Below are positions 25,696-35,101 of a stretch of DNA of 64,000 nucleotides, piece by piece. Below the pieces are notes generated by a model that did not search any database, was not told the origin of the DNA, and saw only the letters and a list, made by a program, of their open reading frames with translations. Within the stretch, counting starts at the first letter, position 1; every line of letters begins with the position of its first letter. The translations under genes and the position numbers were made by a program. The stretch is from Aureococcus anophagefferens (lineage: Eukaryota; Sar; Pelagophyceae; Pelagomonadales; Pelagomonadaceae): positions 127,673-191,672 of the forward strand of contig NW_008705583.1 in assembly GCF_000186865.1 (NCBI RefSeq), in the 5' to 3' direction.

Positions 25696-26490
25696 CGTCC
25701 TGACCGCGCGGATGTTTCCCTTACTCAAGCAACGTGCACCTACAACGTGGGTTGTTACACTGGAGGAGAACTTAAACTCCCCAGTTTCGATGAGAGCCCC
25801 TCTCAATCTGAGCTTCAGAACATTTGTCAACAGACTTTTAGTCTTCACTCTAAGGCAGTAGCGCGGCTAGAAGATTTTGAAGGAGTACTCTTTAACATCT
25901 CCAGCCTTTGTTCAAACAATGAACTCTCAAACACTCGAACTCTTGTCAATCATCTTAACTCTGTGCAACCAGGTTGCATCGAACTTGATGAGTTGCTTGA
26001 GGCGAACGCTGAGGTTTACGTCATGCCTGGCGCCTCTCGTCGCGTCCGTGCTCACACTCGCTACAAGCATTATCGGCGTGCTCGTACCCTGCCGGAGTAT
26101 TTCGCTTACGGCGGTACTCACGAGGACTACCGAAACGATGTCTGGTATGGCATTCTGCGCTTCTTGGACCCTGAGCTTTATGCTCTGCAGTACTCTCGCG
26201 GAGCTAACTGGAGCAAGCTTAGCTCCGGGGGAGAAGAAAACATGCAAGGAGCTGGTCAGTGCGGGTTGAAAGTCAATTTTTCGCGAACAACGATCCTCAC
26301 GCCCGAGTGTCTCAAAATGTACGACGCTACCCACTCACAACGCCAGCCTCGGCGAAAGGACCCCGGGGGGGGCCACTTTCGAGCGGTTTACGACCCCCTA
26401 CTAGTAACTTCAACTTGTATGTTGAACTTGGCAACTAACCAAGCTGAACTTCAAGATACAAAACCCCAGGCCTTTCGTTTCAAGGGTTTG
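25380..26490. other. GC-poor island (candidate insertion)
   Basis: About 1.1 kb with much more A and T than either flank (for example taagttagttatatatgagt near 25628). The change is abrupt at both ends. It contains the unrecognised coding stretch at 25696-26340. I found no convincing terminal repeats or target duplication, so the mechanism of insertion is unknown. Confidence 0.5.
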
Positions 26491-26649
26491 TTTTTGGCAC
26501 TGAAGGCGCCTCGCGAGACCGCCGCCGAACCGTCGCCCGCGGCGACATGCTCGTCCGCGACGCCTATCCGGACTGCGCTCGCGCTCGCGGAGATGTCCGG
26601 TGGCCGCGGCCGCGCGAACGCGCGGCGCACGCGGTGGCGTCCTAAATAA
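25747..26649 (+). CDS. unrecognised coding stretch in GC-poor island, no clear start
   Basis: The frame is open from 25696 (after a TAA at 25693) and lacks an ATG before 'VMPGASRRVRAHTRYKHYRR' near 26020. Between about 25760 and 26290 third positions are mostly C or T and rarely A, a real coding pattern, but quite unlike the GC3 of all neighbours. The protein ('LPEYFAYGGTHEDYRNDVWY', 'ILRFLDPELYALQYSRGANW') is rich in Tyr, Trp and Arg and matches nothing I know. After about 26340 the bias fades, and the last 100 codons are probably read-through into unrelated GC-rich sequence. It may be one exon, a mobile-element remnant or transferred DNA. Confidence 0.35.
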   Translation: MGCYTGGELKLPSFDESPSQSELQNICQQTFSLHSKAVARLEDFEGVLFNISSLCSNNELSNTRTLVNHLNSVQPGCIELDELLEANAEVYVMPGASRRVRAHTRYKHYRRARTLPEYFAYGGTHEDYRNDVWYGILRFLDPELYALQYSRGANWSKLSSGGEENMQGAGQCGLKVNFSRTTILTPECLKMYDATHSQRQPRRKDPGGGHFRAVYDPLLVTSTCMLNLATNQAELQDTKPQAFRFKGLFLALKAPRETAAEPSPAATCSSATPIRTALALAEMSGGRGRANARRTRWRPK

Positions 26650-26655
26650 GCGATG

Positions 26656-29629
26656 TTACCTCGCGACGGCCGCGGGCGCCTCGGCGGCCTCGTCCGCTTT
26701 TTTTTCGCCCGCGGCGTCCGTCGCGTGGACCTGGGCGACGCGGTCGAGGAAGCCGGCCATGTGGAGGACGGCCTCGAGGAGGAAGTCGACCTGCTGCGCG
26801 GGCTTGAGCGCGCCGAGGCGGACGACCTCGACGGTCGCCGTCGTCTCGTCGAAGCGGAGGCTCGACCGCGACCCCTCGGGCACCTCGCGGCGGAGGAGCG
26901 TCCACGTCTTCGGGTTCAGCCGCGGCGCGCGGAGCAGGCCGTGGGGCGTCGTGAGGTCGTTGTAGGCGCGCGCCTCGAGCGCGGCGCTCTCGAAGCCGAG
27001 GCGCGCGCCGTGGAGCTCGAGGAAGCGGAGCTTGACCGCGAGCTTCGCCGCGTCGGGCCCGAGCGCGGCCTTGGCGGCGCGCGCGGCGCGCTGGCACGCC
27101 TCCAGCGTCGGCGCGCCGCGGACGCGGGCCAGCGCGGCCTCGGCGTCCGCGTCGCCGGCGGCGCGTTGCTCCAGGAGCGCGGCCGCGGGCAGGTGCGACG
27201 CGTCGCAGCCGCGGTCCGCGGGCCGCACGTCCAAGGCCCTCAACCGCTCGAGCTCCTCGACGAGGAGCTTCGCGTACATCTCGTCGCCGACGTCGCGCGA
27301 CGCGCGGCCGCTCTGGCGCGTGCCCAGCAGCGCGCCGGCGCCGCGGATCTCCAGGTCGCGGCGCGCGAGCTCGGGCCCCGATTTCGCGTCGACGTCCGCG
27401 ACCGCGCGGAGCCGCGCGGCCGCCGCGTCCGTCGTCGCGCCGTCGCGCGGGTAGAGGAAGACGGCCAACGCCTTGCGCTCGCCGCGGCCGACGCGGCCCC
27501 GGAGCTGGTGCAGCGACGCGAGGCCGAAGCGGTGCGCGTCCTGGATGACGATCGTGTTGCACCGCGGCAGGTCGAGGCCGTTCTCGACCTGTGTGGAAAT
27601 CAACCGCTGGTTTGGGACGTCCCGACCAAACTGTGAAATTCTCTCGCTCGGCCACATCGAAGTCGATTCGGCTGATTTTTGGACGAATCGATCGCTCTCG
27701 TCGAGTTCTCGAAGCAGAGCGAAAGATTCTGGTCCAAATTCTTCGATTACGCGCACATCGAAGTCGGATTGAAGATTTGAGTTCCACGCAGTTCTCGACG
27801 AGCGTCGTCGCCAGCAGCACGGGCCGCGTCTCGTTGTCGCCCGCGGCGAAGTCGGCGACGACGGCCGCCGGGTCGTCGACGCGGCCGTGGGCGACGGCGA
27901 TGGCACCGCCGCTCGGGTCCTCCGCGTCGTCGTCGTCGTCCGGCTCGCCGGGCGCGTCGACGCGCGCGGCCGCCGGGTGGCCGATGGCCCTGAGCGCGCC
28001 CAGCAGCCGGCGCCGCGCCGCGGGCACGTCGGCGATGCGCGGCACGACGTAGAAGCACTGGCCGCCCCGCGCGAGCTCCTTCTCCAGGATCGCCGTGAGG
28101 AAGTAGTCGTCCTCCTTGCGGCCCGGCTGGTCGCGCGCGACGAGGGAGCTCGTCTCGCCGCGGCCCGGCGGCGGGTCCGGCAGCTCCGACGTGTCCCGCA
28201 AACCCGCGAGCGCCGCGCCCAGGGTCCGCGGGATGGGCGTCGCCGACAGCGTGAGCACGTCGACGTCGACGCACGCGGCTTTCAGCCGCTCCTTCTGCCG
28301 GACCCCGAACCGCTGCTCCTCGTCGATGACGGCGAGGCCCAGCGTGTGCCAGACCTGCTTCGGCGACAGGAGCGCGTGCGTGCCGACGCAGACGCCGCAC
28401 CGGCCCGAGGCGACCTGCTCGCGCACGCGGCGGCACTCCTTGGCCGACGACGCTTTTTTGCCCGTGGCCTCGTCGACGTACTTGCGGCTCGGCGACCGCA
28501 GGAACTCGACGGTGATGCCCAGGGGCTCCAGGCGCCGCCGGAAGACCTTGTAGTGCTGCTGGGCGAGCACGGTCGTCGGCGCGAGGATGGCGACCTGGCG
28601 CCCGCTCTTGACCGCGAGCGCGGCCGCGCGGACCGCGAGCTCCGTCTTCCCGAAGCCGACCTGCGCGAAAAATCTTCAACCCGACTTCAATGTGAGTGTA
28701 TGCGACGGTGTCGACGCGAGCTTCGAGAACTCGACGAGAGCGATCGAGTCGTCCAAAAATCAGCCGAATCGACTTCCGAAGTTTGGTCGCGACGTCCCGA
28801 ACCGGCGGTCGATGTCCGCGCGGAAGCCGACGTCGCCGAAGACCAAGCGGTCCATGGGCGCGAGGCGCCGGCACATGTCCTCCTCGACGTCCTCCCAGCA
28901 CTGGCGCTGGCCCGCCGTGAGCTCGTAGCCGAGGCCCGCCTCGAGGAGCGCCGCGGCCTCGTCGTCGAAGGGCGCGCACGCGTCGCGGCTCCGCGACGAC
29001 CGCGCGGCCGCGAGCGTGAGCAGGTCGCGCGCGTGGTCCCGGCTCGCGGCCTCGGCGCGGTCCCGCTTGCCCCGCCAGACCTCGGGCTTCGACCACTTGC
29101 TGAGCCGCGGGCCCGACGTCGACGGCGAGCCGCCGACGTTCTCGCTGCCGAGGCTCGGCGGCGGCGCCGCCGCCGCGGGCCCGTCCGCGGGCTGGAAGAG
29201 CTCCGACGACCGCACGGCCACGGTCTCGTCGGAGCCCCGGAGCCGCGTGAGCCGCGACGCCTCGCGGTGCTCCAGGGCCACCGTGCGATCCGCGAAGCGC
29301 AGCAAAATCGGCAGCTCGCCGTCGCCGCCGCCGTCGCCGTCGTCGTCGTCGCGCTCCTGCAGGCGGCCGGCGTACTGGCAGACGCCGCGCTCGTAGTGGA
29401 CCACGTAGTCGCCCTCGAAGACCAGCGTCTGGATCTCGCTCCGGCCGACCTGCAGCGCGCCGGCCGCCGTGCGCACGATGGGCTTCTGTTCCACCTCCTG
29501 CTCGCCGACGGCGGCGCCGCGGCGCTGGTGTCGGCGGTGGCCGTGGCGCGGCATGGTGAAGGGACTGCAGGTCCCGGCGAGCAGCGCGAGCGCGAACCAG
29601 GCGGCCGCCGCCGCGGTCTTCGCGGCCAT
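26656..29629 (-). CDS. Mfd/TRCF-type transcription-repair coupling helicase, plastid-type (two introner introns)
   Basis: Spliced length 863 aa. The signal-like start 'MAAKTAAAAAWFALALLAGT' suggests plastid import. Residues about 60-85 ('FEGDYVVHYERGVCQYAG') are the CarD-like RNA-polymerase interaction module of Mfd. The SF2 helicase core follows: 'YELTAGQRQCWEDVEEDM', P-loop 'GDVGFGKTE' (restored only when intron 28661-28831 is removed), 'ILAPTTVLAQQHY', DEEQ box 'VIDEEQRFGVRQKE', 'LTLSATPIPRTL' and 'VENGLDLPRCNTIVIQ' plus 'HQLRGRVGRGE' (after removal of 27589-27799). In bacteria Mfd releases stalled RNA polymerase and recruits UvrA. This protein lacks the N-terminal UvrB-like region, as plant and algal plastid RecG/Mfd relatives do. 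The stop is the TAA at 26656-26658. Confidence 0.9.
27589..27799 (-). mobile_element. introner element acting as an intron in the TRCF gene (211 bp)
   Basis: Ends are of the GTGTGGAAATCAA type, and the core GGCTGATTTTTGGACGAATC lies near 27670. Host duplicate GTCGAGAA flanks the element. The donor GTCGAG comes from the upstream copy and the acceptor CACACAG from the element, phase 0. Splicing gives the uninterrupted helicase sequence 'TTLVENGLDLP'. Both element ends read CAG outward (CTGCGTGG at one end, CCACACAG at the other). The core is antisense to the gene. Confidence 0.88.
28661..28831 (-). mobile_element. introner element acting as an intron in the TRCF P-loop (171 bp)
   Basis: Shortest copy. 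It keeps the core (reverse complement of 28750-28775) and one AAATCTTCAACCCGACTTCA end found in the other copies. Host duplicate GTCGGCTT flanks it. The donor GTCGGC is from the upstream copy and the acceptor GCGCAG from the element, phase 0. Splicing restores the Walker A motif 'GDVGFGKTE'. The core is in the sense orientation. Confidence 0.88.
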
Positions 29630-30207
29630 CGCCTGAGTCCAGCCCAGCGCTGCGTTGAAGCCTAGTTGACCTCGGCGCTCTCCTCACGCGCCGCCGTCCG
29701 CTCGACGTCGTAGCCCTATATACGCGACGCACCCTCATCGCGGAACGCCCAGTCGTGTCATCTTTGCCCGTGACCAACGACCCCGGCAAATTCGGTGGCC
29801 GCGCGCGCCGCGGAGTTCGCGCGCGCCCCACGCGGCCGCACACGAGTCTCCTGCAGCTGCTTTTTCTCATCCAAGCCACGCGTTGCGGTTCGGGCTGGCT
29901 CCCGCGGCCCTGGGCCAGGGTGCGGCCCTGTGAGGTCGGCTTTCATCACCGTGCAAGGCAACTTGATGAGGCGTTCGACGCGACAACCTCGCGAATTTCG
30001 TGGCGCAAGCCAGTTCGGTTGTGCTTGTCCTGGATTGCAATATCACTTGACCTCGCAACCTGTCACCAGCTTCCGCGCGCGAAGCGGGTTGTGCGACACA
30101 AGACCGCGTTTGCGGGCACCTGTGAGACCCCACAGGTAGCTCTGAAAAGAGCAAAGTCGCCCGCGGCCGCACGCGCGCGCGCGACGTGAACAACTGCCCG
30201 TGGAACT
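29630..30207. other. divergent promoter region TRCF / glutamate synthase
   Basis: 578 bp between divergent genes. Apart from the TATATA at 29717 I see no repeat, RNA gene or coding bias. Confidence 0.4.
29717..29722 (-). promoter_or_regulatory. possible TATA box of the TRCF gene
   Basis: TATATA in an otherwise GC-rich promoter, about 90 bp upstream of the TRCF start codon on the minus strand. Position fits a TATA box with a 60-bp leader; nothing else supports it. Confidence 0.3.
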
Positions 30208-33200
30208 ATGTTGCGCAACATTCGCTCCTCCCGCACGACGGTGCGCGGCTGGGCGCGGGCCCTGGCGTCCGTGGGCGCGTCGGGCCGGGCGCCCGGCCGC
30301 CAGGGCCTCTACGACCCCGACTTCGAGCGCGACGCGTGCGGCGTCGGTCTCGTCGCGTCGCTGAAGAAGGAGCCGACGCGGCGGACGCTCGTGGACTGCA
30401 ACGAGATGCTCGTGCGCATGAGCCACCGCGGGGGCTGTGGCTGCGACCCCCAGTCCGGCGACGGCGCGGGCATGCTCGTCGCCATGCCCGACTCGTTCCT
30501 GCGGCAGGAGTGCGCGTGGGAGCTGCCGGCGCTCGGCGACTACGCCGTCGGCATGTGCTTCCTGCCCCAGGACGAGGCCAACGCCGCGGCGGCGCGGCGG
30601 TCCCTGGAGCGCGTGAGCCGCCAGCGGGGCATGTCGGTCCTGGGGTGGCGCGTCGTGCCGACGGACAACTCGGACCTCGGCGAGGCGCCGCTGGCGTCGG
30701 AGCCGCGCGTCGAGCAGCTCTTCCTCGCCAAGCCCGAGGCCTGGGACGGCGGCAAGTTCGCCCGCGAGCTCTACCGCGCCCAGTCCGTGGCCCAGCTCGA
30801 GGCCTTCGCGACGATGCAGGAGCAGGGCGTCGGCGAGGACGCGGTCTTGTACATCAACAGCCTCAGCCCGTACCAGATCACGTACAAGGGCCAGCTCACG
30901 CCCGAGCAGGTGTTGCCGTACTTCGGCGCGGACCTCGGCCACGACGACTTCCTCACGCACCTCGCCCTCGTCCACAGCCGCTTCTCGACGAACACGTTCC
31001 CGTCGTGGTCCCGCGCGCAGCCGCTGCGCATGATGTGCCACAACGGCGAGATCAACACGCTCCGCGGCAACAAGAACTGGATGCGCGCGCGCGCGGGCCT
31101 GCTGCGGTCCCCGGCCTACGGCGACGACACGAACCAGCTCCTGCCCGTGACGTCCGACGAGATGTCCGACAGCGGCAACTTCGACGGCGTGCTCCAATTA
31201 TTGACGACGGCGTCGGAGCGGACGCTGCCCGAGGTCGCCATGATGATGGTCCCCGAGGCCTGGCAGGATAACGACTCCCTGAGCGACGCGAAGAAGGCCT
31301 TCTACGAGTACAACTCGTGCTTGATGGAGCCCTGGGACGGGCCCGCGCTCATCGCGTTCACCGACAGCAACAAGTGGGTCGGCGCGACGCTGGACCGCAA
31401 CGGCCTCCGGCCCGCGCGCTACTACGTGACCAACGACGACCGCGTTTTAGTATCGTCCGAGGTTGGGGTGATCCCCTGGCTGAAGCCCAAGGACGTCAAG
31501 ACGAAGAGCCGCCTCGAGCCGGGCAAGATGTTTTTGCTCGATTTGGAAGCGGGCCGCGTCGTGCCCGACGACGAGATCAAGGAGGCCGTCGCCGCGGCCA
31601 AGCCCTACGGCGAGTGGCTCGAGCAGCGGCGCGTCTTCCTCTCCGACTGGGCCGCGGCGACGGCGCCGCCGCGCGCGGAGCTCGACGACGCGAACGTCGC
31701 GCGGAGCCTCGTCATGCACGGCTACACCACCGAGACGATGGAGACGCTCTTGGCGCCCATGGCCATCGGCGGCAAGGAGGGCTTCGGGTCCATGGGCAAC
31801 GACGCGGCGCTCGCCGTGCTGTCTTCCGAGCCGCGGCCGCCGAGCGACTACTTCAAGCAGCTCTTCGCGCAGGTCACGAACCCGCCCATCGACCCGATCC
31901 GCGAGGAGCTGGTCATGTCGTTGGTTTGCCCCGTGGGGCCCGAGTCGAACCTGCTGGACCCGACGGCGGAGAACTGCGCGCGGCTAGTTGTGGACCACCC
32001 CGTGCTCACGCCCCAGGAGCTCGCGGCGCTGACGTCCCAGTCCGCGCGCGACTCGGGCTGGGCGGCGAAGACGCTCGACATGACCTTCGACCGCGCGGGC
32101 GCAGACCTGGCGCCCCTCGACCCGACCTACGCCGGCGCGGGCGCCACGGGCCTGCAGCAGGCGCTGGAGGACCTGTGCACGCAGGCGTCGCTCGCGGTCC
32201 AAGGCGCGTTCGGCGAGGACGGCGCGGCGATCCTCGTGCTCTCGGACGTCATGGCGGGCCCGGGCCGGTTGCCCATCCCGTCGCTCCTCGCCGTCGGCGC
32301 CGTGCACCAGCACCTCCTGAAGACGGGCCAGCGCGGCAAGGCCGCGCTCTTCCTCGACTGCGGCGACGCGAAGGAGGTGCACGACGTCGCGCTCGCCGTC
32401 GGCTTCGGCGCGGACGGCGTCTGCCCGCGCGTCGCCTACCAGGCCCTCAGCAAGCTCAAGTCCGACGGTTTGATCGCCGCGCGCATGCGCAACGAGATCG
32501 CCAAGCCCGACGACCTGCCGACGGACGACGAGCTCCACTACGCGTACCGCAAGGCCTTGGCCAAGGGCCTGCTCAAGGTCATGTCGAAGATGGGCATTAG
32601 CACGCTCCAGTCCTACAAGGGCGCCCAGATCTTCGAGGCCGTGGGCCTCCACGCGGACGTCGTCGACACGTGCTTCTCGGGCACGCCGAGCCGCATCGGC
32701 GGCGCGTCGTTCGACGCGCTGCAGCGCGACGTCGTCACGAACCACAACCACGCCTGGGGCGCGGCCCAGACGACCTTCCAGGTGAACCACGACAAGGTGC
32801 CCCAGCTCCCCAACCCGGGCCAGTTCCACTACCGCGACGGCGGCGAGACGCACCTCAACACGCCCGCGGGCATGGTCCACCTCCAGGCCGCGGCGCGCGG
32901 CGACTCGCGCGAGGCCTTCAAGCGCTACTCCGCCGAGGTCGACGCGCAGAACGACAAGTCGACGCTCCGGGGCATCCTCCGCTGGAAGCCCGCCGCGCTC
33001 AAGGCCGGCCTGGCCAAGAACGTCAAAATCGACGACGTCGAGCCCGCGAAGGACATCGTCAAGCGCTTCGTCACGGGCGCCATGTCCCTCGGGTCCATCT
33101 CCCGCGAGACCCACGAGGCTTTGGCCGTCGCCATGAACCATTTGGGCGGCAAGTCGAACACGGGCGAGGGCGGCGAGGACCCCGTGCGCTTCGGCGACAA

Positions 33201-33794
33201 CCGCCGGTCGTCGATCAAGCAGGTCGCGTCGGGCCGCTTCGGCGTCACGTCCCACTACCTCGCCAACAGCGACCAGATCCAGATCAAGATGGCCCAGGGC
33301 GCCAAGCCCGGCGAGGGCGGCGAGCTCCCGGGCTACAAGGTCTCGGACTACATCGCGGAGTGCCGCGGCACGACGCCCGGCGTCGGCCTCATCTCGCCGC
33401 CGCCGCACCACGACATCTACTCCATCGAGGATCTGGCCCAGCTCATCCACGACCTCAAGTGCGCCAACCCCGAGGGCGACGTGTCCGTGAAGCTCGTGTC
33501 CGAGGTCGGCGTCGGCGTCATCGCCGCGGGCGTCGCCAAGGCCAAGGCGGACCACATCGTCATCTCCGGCGGCGACGGCGGCACGGGCGCGGCGGCCTGG
33601 ACGGGCATCAAGTGCGCGGGCCTGCCCTGGGAGCTCGGCATCGCCGAGGCGCAGCAGACGCTCGTGCTCAACGACTTGCGGGACCGCATCCGGCTCCAGA
33701 CCGACGGCCAGCTCAAGACCGCGCGCGACGTCTGCGTCGCCGCGGCGCTCGGCGCCGAGGAGTACGCCTTCTCCACGGGGCCGCTCATCGCCCT

Positions 33795-33830
<36 letters not shown>

Positions 33831-34998
33831 GTGCCCCGTCGGCATCGCGACGCAGGACCCCGAGCTCCGCGCGAAATTCGACGGCCAGCCGGAGCACGTC
33901 ATCAACTTCTTCTTCCTGTTGGCCGAGGAGATGCGCGCGACGTTGGCGTCGTTGGGCATGACGTCCATGGACGACCTCATCGGCGCCGCGGGCGACGTGC
34001 TCGAGGTCGACCCCATTAAGCTCCGGAAGAACGGCCGGCCGGACAAGACGGCGGGTCTGGACCTCGCGCCCCTGCTCCAGCCGGCGTCGGAGCTCAACCC
34101 GACGGCGGGCCACCTCCACGCGGCGACCCAGGACCACGAGCTCGACGCGAAGATCGACAACGAGCTCATCGCCGCCGCGCGGAGTCTCATCGACGCGTAC
34201 GCGGCCGGCGGCGACCACGCGCCCGTCGTCGTCGACCACGAGACGACGAATTTGGACCGCACGCTCGGCACCATGCTGAGCTCCGCCGTGTCCAAGGCCT
34301 GCGGCAAGTCCGGTTTGCCCGACGGGGCCGTGACGATCCGCCTCAGCGGGTCGAGCGGCCAGAGCCTCGGCTTCACGCTCGCGCCGGGCGTCACCATCGA
34401 GGTCCTCGGCGACGCCAACGACGGCTGCGGCAAGGGCCTGTCGGGGGGCAAGATCGTCGTGCGGCCCCCCGAGGACCAGCTTCTCGACCCGGCCTTCGTG
34501 CCCGCGGAGAACGTCATCGTCGGCAACGTCGCGTGCTACGGCGCGACGGCCGGCGAGGCCTACTTCCGGGGCGTCGCCGGCGAGCGCTTCTGCGTCCGCA
34601 ACAGCGGCGTCCTCGCCATCAACGAGGGCCTCGGCGACCACGGCTGCGAGTACATGACCGGCGGCCGCGTCGTCGTCCTCGGCGCGACGGGCCGCAACTT
34701 CGCCGCGGGCATGTCCGGCGGCGTCGCCTACGTCTACGACCCCCACGGCGCCTTCCCGGACAAGTGCAACATGGGCATGGTCGAACTCGGGCCCGTCGAC
34801 GACGCCGACGAGGCCGCGGAGCTCCGCGGCTTCGTCCAGAAGCACCTCGACCACACGGACAGCGACGTCGCCAAAGAGCTCCTCGGCGACTGGGACGCCC
34901 ACGTCGGCGCCTTCGTCCGCGTCATGCCCACGGACTACAAGGCCGTCATCGAGCAGCAGAAGCGCGACGCCGCGGCCGCGGAGTTCGACGCCGCGTAG
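30208..34998 (+). CDS. glutamate synthase large (alpha/GltB-type) subunit
   Basis: Predicted 1596 aa, intronless. GOGAT transfers the amide of glutamine to 2-oxoglutarate to give two glutamates. About 44 N-terminal residues ('MLRNIRSSRTTVRGWARALA') form a presequence that ends before 'ACGVG', where Cys about 45 is the N-terminal nucleophile of the class II amidotransferase domain ('MSHRGGCGCDPQSGDGAGM', 'HSRFSTNTFPSWSRAQP'). The FMN-binding synthase domain holds 'GGKSNTGEGGEDP', 'AQGAKPGEGGELPG', 'ISPPPHHDIYSIEDLAQLI' and 'SGGDGGTGAA'. The 3Fe-4S ligands are in 'CIMMRKCHLNTCPVGIATQ' (C-x5-C-x4-C, near residue 1198). A GXGXG domain ends the protein. There is no fused NAD(P)H small subunit, so it is either ferredoxin-dependent or needs a separate GltD partner. 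Location is mitochondrial or plastid. Confidence 0.95.
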
Positions 34999-35101
34999 AG
35001 TTCGCCTGTACCAAACGCCCCCCCTCCCCTCCCCCGGGCGCCCCTGCCCCACGGCAGCCCCACCTGTAATCACTCCTTGCCGTCGAGCCTCGGGCCGGCG
35101 C

